A stretch of DNA of 64,000 bases. Source: Sphingobacterium pedocola. GTDB lineage: Bacteria > Bacteroidota > Bacteroidia > Sphingobacteriales > Sphingobacteriaceae. This document shows positions 53,973 to 63,943 of the stretch, piece by piece; position 1 is the first letter of the stretch, and every line of letters begins with the position of its first letter. The translations under genes and the position numbers were made by a program. Location of the stretch: NCBI RefSeq assembly GCF_015209965.1, contig NZ_MU158689.1, positions 2,009,667 to 2,073,666 of the forward strand, read 5' to 3'. The notes beneath the pieces were generated by a model. That model was not told the DNA's origin and ran no database searches. It saw only the letters and a program-made list of their open reading frames with translations.

Positions 53973-54425
53973 ATGAATAAGTTATTTTTCCCCGCCATAC
54001 TTTCAGTATGCCTAATGTATGCATCTTGCACCTCGAACACGAACAATCAAACTACAATTGACGAAGCAAGTACCCCTACCGATGAAGTATTACTGGATAC
54101 CTCCCATACCTCTCAAAACTCACTGGATTGGAATGGTACCTATAAAGGCGTGATACCTTGTGCCGATTGTCCAGGGATTGCAACTACGGTAGTTTTGAAC
54201 GCCGACGAGACATTCACCTATACTGCAGAGTACCAGGATAGAAATACGAAAGTTGAAGATACAGGAGAAATCATGTGGCATGACCACGGCAGCACCGTCC
54301 ATCTACATGGCAAAGAATTGGACACCAAATATAAAGTGGGCGAAAATCGGCTTATACAATTGGATCAAGAAGGAAAAGAAATCGATGGCCCGAATAAAGA
54401 TTTATATAATTTGATTAAACAATGA
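53973..54425 (+). CDS. NlpE-like lipoprotein
   Basis: The 150-residue product from ATG 53973 has a lipoprotein signal (LFFPAILSVCLMYASC) and a beta-barrel domain with WNGTYKGVIPCADCPGI, the CxxC site of the NlpE/copper-resistance N-terminal family. It sits in the envelope. In enterobacteria NlpE senses surface stress; here only the fold is certain. Confidence 0.85.
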   Translation: MNKLFFPAILSVCLMYASCTSNTNNQTTIDEASTPTDEVLLDTSHTSQNSLDWNGTYKGVIPCADCPGIATTVVLNADETFTYTAEYQDRNTKVEDTGEIMWHDHGSTVHLHGKELDTKYKVGENRLIQLDQEGKEIDGPNKDLYNLIKQ

Positions 54426-54459
54426 TAAGGAGCTTTTAAATATCGATATAGCAGTAAAC

Positions 54460-54501
54460 AACAAGGAAGGCGAAAATTAATATATTTTCGCCTTCCTTGT
54501 T
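54460..54501. terminator. Two-way terminator between NlpE-like and TPR genes
   Basis: The 18-base perfect stem AACAAGGAAGGCGAAAAT (54460-54477) pairs with 54484-54501 across a TAATAT loop. A T run follows. Confidence 0.9.
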
Positions 54502-54517
54502 TTAAACGGAGAATAGC

Positions 54518-55186
54518 TTATTTTAAGTTATCTCTATAGACCTTTGCTTTTTTAACCTCAGTCTGAATATCCTTACGGGCAGCGTCATATGTCAACACTT
54601 TTTCATAATCTACAATCGCTTTATTGTAGGCGTCAGTTGCAACAGCTTTATTATAATTTGCTGCCCCCGACGTTCCCTTCAAAATCCCTAAATCACGATA
54701 AGAGATAGCCCGATTTTGATATAATTTAGCGTCATTCGCGTTTACGGAAATAGCTTTAGTGTAATCATCTATAGATGACGCTAACAATTGTTCTTTTTGA
54801 GCTAACGATAACTTGCTTTCTTTGGCAATGGCCAAATTGTTATTCGCTTTTGCTTTATAATAGTACGCATTTGCATTTTTGCTATCTAACGCAATTACTT
54901 TGCTAAATGAAGCAGCTGCTTTCGTGTATTCGCCGGTGTGAAATTGTGAATAACCTAGCAAATATAACACATCAGGGTCTTTATTTTCTGCAGGAAGGGC
55001 TTTTTCCAAATGTGAAGCTGCACTTTTAAAATCGCCATCCAACAATGCTTTTTGTCCGAGACGGACATTCGGGTTGCTATGTTCTTCTTGCTGTGCGTAA
55101 GCCGATAAAGTAGTTACTGCTAGCGCCAAAGTGGCAATTCCGAGTTTTAATGTTCTTAAACGAGTACCCACAAATTTTAAATTCAT
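54518..55186 (-). CDS. Exported TPR protein
   Basis: The 222-residue protein has a signal peptide (LGIATLALAVTTLSAYAQ) and TPR units such as GEYTKAAASFSKVIALDSKNANAYY and ASSIDDYTKAISVN. It probably sits in the periplasm and mediates protein contacts. No catalytic domain is present. The downstream gene is on the other strand. Confidence 0.85.
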   Translation of the reverse strand: MNLKFVGTRLRTLKLGIATLALAVTTLSAYAQQEEHSNPNVRLGQKALLDGDFKSAASHLEKALPAENKDPDVLYLLGYSQFHTGEYTKAAASFSKVIALDSKNANAYYYKAKANNNLAIAKESKLSLAQKEQLLASSIDDYTKAISVNANDAKLYQNRAISYRDLGILKGTSGAANYNKAVATDAYNKAIVDYEKVLTYDAARKDIQTEVKKAKVYRDNLK

Positions 55187-55493
55187 ATCCTTATTTTATA
55201 TAGTTTCTATGTAATAGAGTAAAAATGCTGGATTAAGTTTAAGTAAACAATTAATATTTATAAACATTTCCACATTCTACATTTTCACCTCGAAAATCAT
55301 TACTTTTACGTCTTTGAAAATTATGTCAATCTAAATTATTTTCTGACGTTTTAGCAGTATCGAAATTAATATAGCATAAATAATACCAAATATTCAAGTT
55401 GGCACCGGACTTGCACTATAAGCAATCACAGTTTATTAAAGATTTTATACTAAACAATCTGACATCTTGTCGGATTAATCAAACAATATATAG
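55187..55493. other. Intergenic region upstream of lon
   Basis: The 307 bases separate the divergent TPR and lon genes. A near-perfect dyad, AATCTGACA-TCT-TGTCGGATT (55456-55476), lies 17 bases before the lon start and could bind a heat-shock or other regulator. No gene was seen. Confidence 0.5.
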
Positions 55494-57956
55494 ATGAGCA
55501 AATTTGACACATTCGACTTCAACTTGGCTATACCAATGATTAGCGAAGATACGGAATTCTTTCCTTTGCTAAGTCAGCAAGATGAAGACGAAATGAGTAA
55601 AGCAGATATTCCAGAAGATTTATCCATTCTTCCCCTTCGCAATACCGTTTTATTTCCAGGTGTGGTAATACCGATTACCGTAGGAAGAGATAAATCTATC
55701 AAACTGGTAAAAGATGCGTATAAAGGAAACCGAACGATTGGCGTAGTGTCTCAAAAAGACATGAATATTGAGGACCCTGGTTTCGAACAACTCTACAAAG
55801 TTGGCACAGTAGCAAATATCATTAAGATTTTACAAATGCCCGATGGGAATACCACGGTGATCATTCAAGGTAAGCAGCGCTTCAGGCTTATTGAGTTGAT
55901 TCAATCGGAACCATATATCAAAGCTAAGGTTGAGCGTTTCCCAGAGGATAAACCTAAAACAGGCAGTAAAGAGTTTAAAGCGTTGATTTCTTCCATCAAA
56001 GAACTAGCACTTCAGGTAATTCAACTTTCTCCACATCTCCCTAGCGAGGCAGGTATCGCAATAAAAAATATTGATAGCCCTACATTTCTTGTCAACTTTA
56101 TATCCTCAAATTTAACGCTAGAAATGGTTGACAAGCAAGATCTTTTGGAAATGAAAGATTTTGTAAAACGAGCTAAGCTGTTGTTGGAACACTTGACGAC
56201 TGAAATTCAAATGTTAGAGCTTAAAAACCAAATCCAGAATAAAGTCCGTATCGATTTGGATAAGCAACAACGCGATTACTATCTCAATCAACAACTGAAA
56301 ACAATCCAAGAAGAATTAGGTGGAAATACACCTGATTTAGAGATGGAAGATTTAAAAAGGAGAGCCAAATCAAAAAAATGGTCACAAGAGTTAAAACAAC
56401 ATTTTGAAAAAGAAAGTGAAAAATTAGCTCGTATTAATCCAGCGGCGGCTGATTACTCCGTGCAATTGAATTATTTAGAGTTGCTTTTGGATCTTCCCTG
56501 GGGAGAATATACGAAAGACAATTTTGACCTGAACCGTGCAATTAAAATATTGGATAAGGATCATTACGGGCTAGAAAAGGTAAAACAACGAATCGTAGAA
56601 TATCTCGCCGTATTGAAACTTAAAAACAACATGAAAGCTCCTATTCTTTGTTTAGTCGGGCCTCCGGGAGTGGGAAAAACTTCTCTCGGGAAATCTATCG
56701 CACGTGCACTAGGAAGAAAATATACTCGGATGGCATTAGGCGGCATACGTGACGAAGCTGAAATCCGCGGTCATCGTAAGACTTATATTGGTGCTATGCC
56801 TGGTCGTATCATTCAATCTCTAAAAAAAGCAGGAACCTCAAATCCAGTTTTCGTATTGGACGAGATAGATAAAATCGGCTCTGACTTTAAAGGCGATCCA
56901 TCATCTGCTTTATTAGAAGTGTTGGATCCGGAGCAAAACACTAATTTCTATGATCATTACGTAGAGATGGAATACGACCTGTCCAAAGTGATGTTCATCG
57001 CTACTGCAAATTCTTTAAATTCCGTCCAACCGGCACTGCTTGATCGGATGGAAATCATCGAAGTAAACGGCTATACAATTGAAGAAAAAATAGAGATTGC
57101 AAAAAAACATCTGTTACCAAAGCAACGTGAAATGCACGGATTAAATACCAAAGATGTATCATTATCACCTAAAGTAATCGAAAAAATAATTGAGGAATAT
57201 ACAAGGGAATCCGGTGTACGCGGTTTGGAAAAGAAAATAGGCTCTGTAGTACGTGGTGTAGCTACTAAGATTGTGATGGAAAAACCCTATAACACGAATA
57301 TCTCCGCACCGATCGTAGAAGAAATATTAGGCGCGCCAATTTTTGACAAGGACATATACGAGAACAACGAAGTAGCAGGAGTTGTGACGGGACTAGCTTG
57401 GACGTCAGTAGGTGGTGACATTCTCTTTATAGAGTCTAGCTTAAGTCCCGGAAAAGGCAAATTGAGCTTAACAGGCAATCTGGGCGATGTGATGAAAGAG
57501 TCTGCGGCTATTGCAATGGCTTATCTTCGCTCGCATGCAGAAGAGTTTGGCATTGATTACAAAATATTTGACCAATGGGATGTCAATGTACATGTTCCAG
57601 CAGGAGCTACACCTAAAGATGGGCCGTCAGCCGGTATCACTATGCTTACGGCGTTAACTTCGCTATTTACACAGCGTAAGGTAAAAGAAAAATTAGCAAT
57701 GACCGGAGAAATTACGCTTCGGGGGAAGGTACTACCTGTGGGGGGTATTCAAGAAAAAATACTTGCAGCAAAACGTGCCAACATTAAGGAGATCATCCTT
57801 TGCAAATCTAATAAAAAGGACATCATTGAAATAAAAGAAGACTATATTAAAGATCTTACGTTTCATTATGTAAGTGAGATGTCAGAAGTAATTGAATTAG
57901 CTCTGCTCCAGAAAAAGGTAAAAAATGCCAAGGTGTTAGAAAGAGAAACTACCTAG
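55494..57956 (+). CDS. lon: ATP-dependent protease Lon
   Basis: The 820-residue protein degrades misfolded and regulatory proteins in the cytoplasm. The N-terminal LON domain spans about 40-240, a coiled coil follows, the AAA+ module has [13 protein letters not shown] (about 388) and [10 protein letters not shown] (about 452), and the protease domain has the catalytic serine in [10 protein letters not shown] (about 710) and lysine in [13 protein letters not shown]. All key residues are present. A terminator follows. Confidence 0.97.
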   Translation: MSKFDTFDFNLAIPMISEDTEFFPLLSQQDEDEMSKADIPEDLSILPLRNTVLFPGVVIPITVGRDKSIKLVKDAYKGNRTIGVVSQKDMNIEDPGFEQLYKVGTVANIIKILQMPDGNTTVIIQGKQRFRLIELIQSEPYIKAKVERFPEDKPKTGSKEFKALISSIKELALQVIQLSPHLPSEAGIAIKNIDSPTFLVNFISSNLTLEMVDKQDLLEMKDFVKRAKLLLEHLTTEIQMLELKNQIQNKVRIDLDKQQRDYYLNQQLKTIQEELGGNTPDLEMEDLKRRAKSKKWSQELKQHFEKESEKLARINPAAADYSVQLNYLELLLDLPWGEYTKDNFDLNRAIKILDKDHYGLEKVKQRIVEYLAVLKLKNNMKAPILCLVGPPGVGKTSLGKSIARALGRKYTRMALGGIRDEAEIRGHRKTYIGAMPGRIIQSLKKAGTSNPVFVLDEIDKIGSDFKGDPSSALLEVLDPEQNTNFYDHYVEMEYDLSKVMFIATANSLNSVQPALLDRMEIIEVNGYTIEEKIEIAKKHLLPKQREMHGLNTKDVSLSPKVIEKIIEEYTRESGVRGLEKKIGSVVRGVATKIVMEKPYNTNISAPIVEEILGAPIFDKDIYENNEVAGVVTGLAWTSVGGDILFIESSLSPGKGKLSLTGNLGDVMKESAAIAMAYLRSHAEEFGIDYKIFDQWDVNVHVPAGATPKDGPSAGITMLTALTSLFTQRKVKEKLAMTGEITLRGKVLPVGGIQEKILAAKRANIKEIILCKSNKKDIIEIKEDYIKDLTFHYVSEMSEVIELALLQKKVKNAKVLERETT

Positions 57957-57975
57957 AAAAAGTAATATGTAGAAG

Positions 57976-58005
57976 GCCATCAGAACTTATTCTGATGGCT
58001 TTTTT
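57976..58005 (+). terminator. Terminator after lon
   Basis: A 10-base stem, GCCATCAGAA with its complement (57976-57985 and 57990-57999), is followed by six T. Confidence 0.88.
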
Positions 58006-58157
58006 AAGTTAGATGATCAAACGCTCATTTAATCAATTATAAAGAAAATACAGGTAGTGTTTGTTCTTCGAGCAATTAAAATCCTCCGCCCTTTTAAATT
58101 TTTAACAATATTAGACTAATCTTCCCAACAGAAAAGCTAATTTTGTATCCCAATAAT

Positions 58158-58667
58158 ATGATTGACAATTTCCTCAAAAAATTTATTTCTTCGCCACTAT
58201 TGGTTTACGCCTTACGATGTCTGATAGGTTTCTTAGTAGGATTCTCATTATATAATGCCTATCCCCAATTCGAACTCTTCTGGACCCTATTATCTATTAT
58301 TTTAGTTATCTCCCCTGAGGAAAAAGATTCTAGGCGGCTATCTACTGAACGGTTTAAATCCAATTTTATTGGTTCTTCTGTCGCAATGTTTTGTTTGTTC
58401 GTACATGAATCCAATATATACAACATCATTATCGGAATAATATTGACCATTATAGTTTGCCGGTTGTTCCATGTCATGAATATGGCTCGAGTAGCATTGG
58501 TAGCACTACTAATCATCATGGTGGAACCGCATCACACTGCCATGAGCATTACACCGATCTTCCGTTTCGTATCGGTGGGGTTGGGTTGTGTAATAGGTTT
58601 GTTAATAGTCGTATTTACATCCGTAATTTTCGGCTATTTCAAACGTAAATATGGAATCAGATATTAG
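58158..58667 (+). CDS. FUSC-like integral membrane protein
   Basis: The 169-residue protein from ATG 58158 has four to five hydrophobic segments (PLLVYALRCLIGFLVGF, YNIIIGIILTIIVC, GLGCVIGLLIVVFTSVIF). It resembles the membrane half of the FUSC/aromatic-acid exporter family but is short. Transport is inferred from that family only. A TTG start 15 bases upstream is less likely. Confidence 0.65.
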   Translation: MIDNFLKKFISSPLLVYALRCLIGFLVGFSLYNAYPQFELFWTLLSIILVISPEEKDSRRLSTERFKSNFIGSSVAMFCLFVHESNIYNIIIGIILTIIVCRLFHVMNMARVALVALLIIMVEPHHTAMSITPIFRFVSVGLGCVIGLLIVVFTSVIFGYFKRKYGIRY

Positions 58668-58869
58668 CAAGTCTAATACTTACAAATTATTTTCTGTTGC
58701 CCCTACTTACGGTGCAATTCTATAGATCCGTCTTAACAAACTGCAACGATAATAATATTATTATTCAGACGAGATTTCGACAGTCTCTCTATATATTGAT
58801 ATCGGAAATAAGTGACCAATGTAATTCATTTTTAACAGAAATATTAATAGGCTATATTCAGATTAAGTG

Positions 58870-58877
58870 TATTTTTG
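58870..58877 (+). promoter_or_regulatory. -7 box next to the rnhA start (possible leaderless transcript)
   Basis: TATTTTTG matches TAnnTTTG and ends five bases before the rnhA ATG. Transcription would start at or close to the start codon. Confidence 0.5.
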
Positions 58878-58882
58878 TATGA

Positions 58883-59389
58883 ATGATCGAATTATATACA
58901 GACGGAGCATCAAGCGGAAATCCAGGTCCAGGCGGATATGGTACGATATTACGAACCATTTATCAAGGGGTAAATCCGGAGTTTCAAGGCAAATTAATAG
59001 AAAAAGAGTTTTCAGGTGGATTTCGAAAAACGACAAACAACCGTATGGAGTTGATGGCGGTTATAGTTGGGCTAGAAGCATTAAAAAATATCAAGCAAAA
59101 AGTAACAATCTTTTCAGATTCGAAATACGTAATTGATGCCATCGAAAAAAGATGGGTATATGGATGGGTTCAGAAAGGCTTCCATGGAAAAAAAAACAAA
59201 GATCTTTGGATAAGATTATTGCAATCCCACAAATTTCATGATGTAAAATTAGTTTGGGTGAAAGGACATGCTGGCCATCCATTAAATGAGCGTTGTGATC
59301 AGTTGGCCGTAGCAGCCTCGAAAGACAAAGCAAATTGGAAAATTGACGCTATATTTGAGATGGAAGCGCAAAGATCTGACATAATATAA
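58883..59389 (+). CDS. rnhA: Ribonuclease H type I
   Basis: The 168-residue protein cleaves RNA in RNA-DNA hybrids. The four acidic catalytic residues appear in IELYTDGASSGNPG, RMELMAVIVGL, TIFSDSKYVIDA and ERCDQLA. The basic helix (KRWVYGWVQKGFHGKKNKD) that binds DNA is also present. It ends one base before the glycosylase start, so the two genes form an operon. Confidence 0.96.
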   Translation: MIELYTDGASSGNPGPGGYGTILRTIYQGVNPEFQGKLIEKEFSGGFRKTTNNRMELMAVIVGLEALKNIKQKVTIFSDSKYVIDAIEKRWVYGWVQKGFHGKKNKDLWIRLLQSHKFHDVKLVWVKGHAGHPLNERCDQLAVAASKDKANWKIDAIFEMEAQRSDII

Positions 59390-59881
59390 ATGCAGAATAT
59401 GGTCAAACAATCTTTTCCTCCGATACTGCATTTTGAAGCGACCGTATTAATTTTAGGTTCGCTTCCCGGCGACCGCTCTATCGCGCATCAACAATATTAC
59501 GCGCACCCTCAAAATCGCTTTTGGAAGGTATTATTTGAATTAGCAAAAGAGAAATTTTCTACCAATTACAAAAAACGTATAGACTTATTGTATAAGAACA
59601 ACATCGCCTTGTGGGACGTTTGCGCAACAGCAGTAAGGCAGGGAAGCATGGATACGGCTATCTTGCATGAGCAGCCAAATACCATCCATGCGGCACTAGA
59701 AGAATACACCTTATTAAAAAAGGTATGTTTCAACGGACAGAAAGCTCAAAAGCTCTACGATAAATATTTCCAACGTCTATCACAAATCAGCTACCATACC
59801 TTACCTAGTACCAGTCCGGCTAATGCACAATTTACATTAGAAAAGTTGGTGACAGCATGGTCGATTGTTAAAGACGAATAG
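59390..59881 (+). CDS. DNA-deoxyinosine glycosylase (UDG superfamily, hypoxanthine type)
   Basis: The 163-residue protein has VLILGSLPGDRSIAH, QYYAHPQNRFWKVL and LPSTSPANAQFT, which fit the family 6 (HDG-like) glycosylases that remove hypoxanthine from DNA. Its start codon directly follows the rnhA stop (TAAATG). Together they suggest a nucleic-acid repair operon. Substrate preference is inferred from the family. Confidence 0.88.
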   Translation: MQNMVKQSFPPILHFEATVLILGSLPGDRSIAHQQYYAHPQNRFWKVLFELAKEKFSTNYKKRIDLLYKNNIALWDVCATAVRQGSMDTAILHEQPNTIHAALEEYTLLKKVCFNGQKAQKLYDKYFQRLSQISYHTLPSTSPANAQFTLEKLVTAWSIVKDE

Positions 59882-59999
59882 CCATAAAAGCTTTGGGAAT
59901 ACAGAGCCCAAAGCAAATTCACAGAGCTTACCACTATTATAAGTGAAGACCAAGGGAGGTAAGGCGATAAAAAATTTTACCAATGTCATTCAGTTTGTT

Positions 60000-60007
60000 T
60001 ATTTTTG
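60000..60007 (+). promoter_or_regulatory. -7 box next to the purM start (possible leaderless transcript)
   Basis: TATTTTTG matches TAnnTTTG and ends seven bases before the ATG at 60015. If used, the mRNA would begin within a base or two of the start codon. Confidence 0.5.
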
Positions 60008-60014
60008 CGCTAAG

Positions 60015-61193
60015 ATGTCAGATTTAAAATACAATCAACGAGGTGTATCCGCTGGTAAAGAGGATGTGCACAATGCTATAAAAAATATCGACAAAGGTCT
60101 TTTTCCTCAAGCTTTTTGTAAGATCATACCTGATATACTAGCTGGAGATAAGGAATGGTGTAATATTATGCATGCAGATGGCGCAGGCACCAAATCTTCG
60201 TTGGCTTATATATATTGGAAAGAAACGGGAGATATATCTGTATGGCGTGGTATTGCACAAGATGCAATCATCATGAACCTCGATGATCTCCTATGTGTAG
60301 GTGCTATCGACAATATCTTATTGTCATCAACCATCGGACGTAATAAAAACGTTATTCCAGGAGAAATCATTGCGGAGATAATTAATGGAACAGAAGAAAT
60401 ATTAGCGGAATTACGCGAATTAGGTATCGGTATTTTTTCTACTGGCGGAGAAACTGCAGATGTTGGGGATTTGGTCCGTACGATTATTGTCGACAGTACG
60501 GTAACATGCCGAATGAAACGCGAAGATGTCATTTCTAACCATAACATAAAACCAGGAAATGTAATAATAGGCTTAGCTTCCAATGGCCAAGCTACCTACG
60601 AAAAAGAATACAACGGCGGTATGGGTTCTAATGGATTGACTTCGGCGCGTCACGATGTGTTTAATAAAACCGTAGCTGAAAAATATCCAGAAAGCTTCGA
60701 TCCTGCTGTACCTTACGAACTTGTTTTTTCAGGGGGGAAAGCGTTGACTGACAAAATAAAAGTGGAAACTGGAGAAGAAATCACAGCTGGAAAATTGGTT
60801 CTATCTCCAACTCGCACCTATGCTCCCGTTATTAAACAGATACTAGACAAGTACCGTAAACAAATTGACGGCATGGTACACTGTTCGGGCGGTGCCCAAA
60901 CAAAAGTATTACACTTTATAACCAACATGCATATTATTAAAGATAATTTATTTCCTATTCCTCCACTGTTCAGCCTCATCCAAGAACAGTCTAATACAGA
61001 TTGGAAAGAGATGTACAAAGTTTTCAACATGGGCCATCGCATGGAGTTATATGTATCGGAAGAGATCGCTACAGACATCATTACAATTTCAAACTCCTTC
61101 GGTATCCCTGCTCAAATAATCGGGCGTGTAGAAGCTTCGGGCAAAAAACAAGTTACGATTACCTCACCCTACGGTGAATTCACATACGAATAG
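60015..61193 (+). CDS. purM: Phosphoribosylformylglycinamidine cyclo-ligase (AIR synthase)
   Basis: The 392-residue enzyme makes aminoimidazole ribonucleotide in purine synthesis using ATP. GVSAGKEDVHNAI, MHADGAGTKSSLAY, SVWRGIAQDAIIMNLDDLL and FSTGGETADVGD are its substrate and ATP-binding regions. It is somewhat longer than the E. coli enzyme (345), as usual in Bacteroidota. The ATG at 60015 is used, because the GTG at 59943 adds poor sequence. It is followed by a RimB-like gene. Confidence 0.94.
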   Translation: MSDLKYNQRGVSAGKEDVHNAIKNIDKGLFPQAFCKIIPDILAGDKEWCNIMHADGAGTKSSLAYIYWKETGDISVWRGIAQDAIIMNLDDLLCVGAIDNILLSSTIGRNKNVIPGEIIAEIINGTEEILAELRELGIGIFSTGGETADVGDLVRTIIVDSTVTCRMKREDVISNHNIKPGNVIIGLASNGQATYEKEYNGGMGSNGLTSARHDVFNKTVAEKYPESFDPAVPYELVFSGGKALTDKIKVETGEEITAGKLVLSPTRTYAPVIKQILDKYRKQIDGMVHCSGGAQTKVLHFITNMHIIKDNLFPIPPLFSLIQEQSNTDWKEMYKVFNMGHRMELYVSEEIATDIITISNSFGIPAQIIGRVEASGKKQVTITSPYGEFTYE

Positions 61194-61199
61194 ATAGGT

Positions 61200-61631
61200 T
61201 TGAAACAAAAGAGCATCATTGGTCGTCATGAAATTGTAGATTTGCCCGAGCTGGGCATGTATAACATCTATGCGAAGGTAGACACTGGCGCTGAAACCTC
61301 TGTTTTACATTGTGAAGATTTTAAGATATTTGAAAAAAAAGGGCACCGTTACATCACGTGTCATATTAAACCACATCTAGAAGAAGAAGAAATTCTAACG
61401 TTGACATTTCCTGTACACCGTGAACGGGTCGTAAAAAGCTCTTTCGGTCAGACAGAAACCAGACATATTTTTATTACTAAGATTAGAATGTTTGATCGCT
61501 TATTCGACATTAAGCTCTCTTTAAGAGACCGCTCTTCCATGTCCTATCCCATGTTATTGGGTAGAAACTTTATCAACCAAAAATTTTTGGTTGATGTTTC
61601 TCAAAAGTACCTGGCTAAGAATAGCTTTTAA
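61200..61631 (+). CDS. RimB-like aspartyl protease (ATP-dependent zinc protease family)
   Basis: The 143-residue protein has [34 protein letters not shown], with the catalytic aspartate in KVDTGAETS, and a late MLLGRNFI. It belongs to the retropepsin-like family annotated as ATP-dependent zinc protease, members of which trim the glutamate tail of S6 added by RimK. No ATG or GTG fits; the frame begins at TTG 61200, two codons after the purM stop, so a TTG start is needed. Confidence 0.85.
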   Translation: MKQKSIIGRHEIVDLPELGMYNIYAKVDTGAETSVLHCEDFKIFEKKGHRYITCHIKPHLEEEEILTLTFPVHRERVVKSSFGQTETRHIFITKIRMFDRLFDIKLSLRDRSSMSYPMLLGRNFINQKFLVDVSQKYLAKNSF

Positions 61632-61678
61632 ACAAACTTATCTTTTCCAATTTTGTTACTAATTATAAACAGATCTTT

Positions 61679-62611
61679 GTGAAAATCGCCGTATTATCCA
61701 CGAATAAGCATTTATATTCTACCCGACGGCTTGTAGAAGCTGCAGCAGCTCGCGGTCACGAATGTATCGTTATTGATCACAGTAAATGCTACGTTGGCAT
61801 CCGACAAGGGCAACCAAGTATACATTACAAAGGTCATGATATAGCCGATATAGACGCTATTATCCCTCGTATCGGAGCTTCCGTTACATTTTATGGATCC
61901 GCTATTGTAAGACAATTTGAGGTAATGAATGTCATCTCTGCCAACCCGAGCCAGGCTATCACGCGCTCCAGAGATAAGCTGCGTTGTATGCAGATCCTTT
62001 CCGGTGCGGGACTTGGACTTCCTATCACCGGTTTTGCACGAACCGCTTCGGACGTCGATGATTTGATCAGTATGGTAGGCGGTGCCCCTTTGGTCATCAA
62101 ACTCATAGAAGGAACCCAGGGTATAGGAGTGGTGCTAGCGGAGACAAAGAAGGCCGCATCTTCAGTAATTGAAGCTTTTTATGGTTTGGGAAGTAATATC
62201 CTCATTCAGGAATACATCAAAGAAGCGAAAGGTAGTGATATTCGTGCGTTTGTAGTAGATGGAAAGGTTGTGGGAGCCATGAAACGAACTGCTAAAGAGG
62301 GGGAATTCCGTTCAAATCTACACCGAGGTGGAACCGCAGAAATAGTTAAATTAACACGAAAAGAGCGTGAAACAGCGATTGCTGCTGCAAAAGCTATGGG
62401 TTTAACAGTTGCCGGAGTGGATATGTTGCCTTCTGATCGAGGTCCATTAATTTTAGAAGTTAACTCATCGCCAGGCTTAGAAGGAATCGAAACAGCGACA
62501 CATAAAGACATCGCCAGCGAAATCATTAAATATTTGGAAAGACAGCATGAAGTAAAACAGCTATCAAACCCGATCGTAAAGCGCAAGATCAAGAAAGAAA
62601 GTAAATTATAA
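61679..62611 (+). CDS. rimK: RimK, ribosomal protein S6 glutamate ligase
   Basis: The 310-residue ATP-grasp enzyme adds glutamates to S6 or related targets. [21 protein letters not shown] is the fixed N-terminus, ATP-grasp residues are in [15 protein letters not shown] and [18 protein letters not shown], and metal ligands are in [14 protein letters not shown]. The frame starts with GTG at 61679. It lies 47 bases after the RimB-like gene and is ended by a two-way terminator. Confidence 0.93.
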   Translation: MKIAVLSTNKHLYSTRRLVEAAAARGHECIVIDHSKCYVGIRQGQPSIHYKGHDIADIDAIIPRIGASVTFYGSAIVRQFEVMNVISANPSQAITRSRDKLRCMQILSGAGLGLPITGFARTASDVDDLISMVGGAPLVIKLIEGTQGIGVVLAETKKAASSVIEAFYGLGSNILIQEYIKEAKGSDIRAFVVDGKVVGAMKRTAKEGEFRSNLHRGGTAEIVKLTRKERETAIAAAKAMGLTVAGVDMLPSDRGPLILEVNSSPGLEGIETATHKDIASEIIKYLERQHEVKQLSNPIVKRKIKKESKL

Positions 62612-62629
62612 CCTATAATAAAAATAACG

Positions 62630-62658
62630 CAAAAAGGGACCCAATGGGTCCCTTTTTG
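62630..62658. terminator. Two-way terminator between rimK and rplT
   Basis: A 12-base stem (62630-62641 with 62647-62658) has A/T runs at its ends and serves both convergent genes. Confidence 0.88.
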
Positions 62659-62688
62659 TATCTAACAAATTGACTGCGGATTAAAACT

Positions 62689-63033
62689 CTATTTTACTGC
62701 GTCTATAACTGCTTTGAAAGCATCTGGGTTGTTTAAAGCTAAATCAGCCAAAACTTTACGGTTTAAGCCAATATTTTTAGCACTTAATTTACCTATCAAC
62801 TGAGAATATGATATTCCATGTTGACGGGCTCCAGCGTTAATACGTTGAATCCATAAAGCTCTAAACTCGCGTTTTTTGGTTTTACGGTCGCGATAAGCAT
62901 ACTGTAAACCTTTTTCTACTGTATTTTTAGCAATAGTATATACTTTGCTCCGTGAACCGAAATAGCCTTTAGCTAATTTCATGATTCTTTTTCTTCTTCT
63001 TCTCGAAGCTACTGCGTTAACCGAACGTGGCAT
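62689..63033 (-). CDS. rplT: Ribosomal protein L20
   Basis: The 114-residue protein is a primary 23S rRNA binder and a known translational autoregulator. It starts [29 protein letters not shown] and has [20 protein letters not shown], all diagnostic. It is the last gene of the thrS-infC-rpmI-rplT cluster. Confidence 0.98.
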   Translation of the reverse strand: MPRSVNAVASRRRRKRIMKLAKGYFGSRSKVYTIAKNTVEKGLQYAYRDRKTKKREFRALWIQRINAGARQHGISYSQLIGKLSAKNIGLNRKVLADLALNNPDAFKAVIDAVK

Positions 63034-63135
63034 AATTTTTAAATTTTAGTTTGGTACAAGGTGTTGCGTTTTTCAGCAATCTTACTACCCGATACCCGGT
63101 TAAAAAATGTTATTAATAAATAATGATGATAAAAC

Positions 63136-63336
63136 TTATTTACCGATACCTAGCATACGTTTTACGTTACCTGTATCACCATCAGAAACATAACTAGTAG
63201 TTGTTAAGTTACGTTTTTGTTTGGTAGTTTTCTTAGTCAAGATGTGGCTTTTATAAGCGTTCTTTCTTGCAATTTTACCTGTTCCAGTCAATTTGAAGCG
63301 TTTTTTCGCGCTGGAATTGGTTTTTACTTTTGGCAT
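63136..63336 (-). CDS. rpmI: Ribosomal protein L35
   Basis: The 66-residue basic protein has [21 protein letters not shown] and ends in a TGNVKRMLG motif, both diagnostic. It lies between infC and rplT as in most bacteria, with 34 bases after infC and 102 before rplT. The 102-base gap could hold the L20 autoregulation site. Confidence 0.98.
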   Translation of the reverse strand: MPKVKTNSSAKKRFKLTGTGKIARKNAYKSHILTKKTTKQKRNLTTTSYVSDGDTGNVKRMLGIGK

Positions 63337-63370
63337 AATACTTAAATTTTATATCAATCTGTTAGATTTT

Positions 63371-63931
63371 CTATTTTTTAATGGCCTTTGGAGCCAAGGT
63401 CAAGAACATGCGCTTACCTTCTAATTTCGGCAGCAACTCCACTTTACCATAATCCTCCAAAGCCTGCGCAAATCGAAGCAATAAGATTTCTCCCTGTTCT
63501 TTAAATACAATAGCACGACCTTTAAAATGAACGTATGCACGTACTTTCTCTCCCGCTTCCAAAAAGCGGATGGCGTGTTTTAATTTAAATTCAAAATCAT
63601 GCTCACTGGTATTGGGTCCGAAACGGATCTCTTTAATAACAGTTTGCTTTGCATTAGCTTTGATTTCTTTTTGCTTCTTCTTTTGTTCGTAAACGAACTT
63701 ACTGTAATCAATTATTTTACAAACCGGCGGAACAGCATTTGGCGAAATCTCCACTAAATCAAGCTCCAACTCATCCGCTAATTCCAATGCCTTACGCGTA
63801 GGGAAAACCCCTTGTTCCACATTATCTCCCACTAAACGCACCTCTGGCACGCGAATATGTTCGTTAATGCGGTGATCTGGTTCTTTCTTTCTCATTGGTG
63901 GTCTTGGACCACTCGGTCTTTTTAATGCCAA
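63371..63931 (-). CDS. infC: Translation initiation factor IF-3, non-ATG start
   Basis: The 186-residue factor has [41 protein letters not shown] and [18 protein letters not shown], all typical. There is no ATG: the frame between the thrS stop and the factor offers ATT (63941-63943), directly after the stop, or TTG (63929-63931). IF-3 rejects rare starts, so the choice fits known autoregulation of infC. I list TTG 63931 but ATT is possible and would add four residues. Confidence 0.95.
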   Translation of the reverse strand: MALKRPSGPRPPMRKKEPDHRINEHIRVPEVRLVGDNVEQGVFPTRKALELADELELDLVEISPNAVPPVCKIIDYSKFVYEQKKKQKEIKANAKQTVIKEIRFGPNTSEHDFEFKLKHAIRFLEAGEKVRAYVHFKGRAIVFKEQGEILLLRFAQALEDYGKVELLPKLEGKRMFLTLAPKAIKK

Positions 63932-63943
63932 ATGTTTAAAAAT

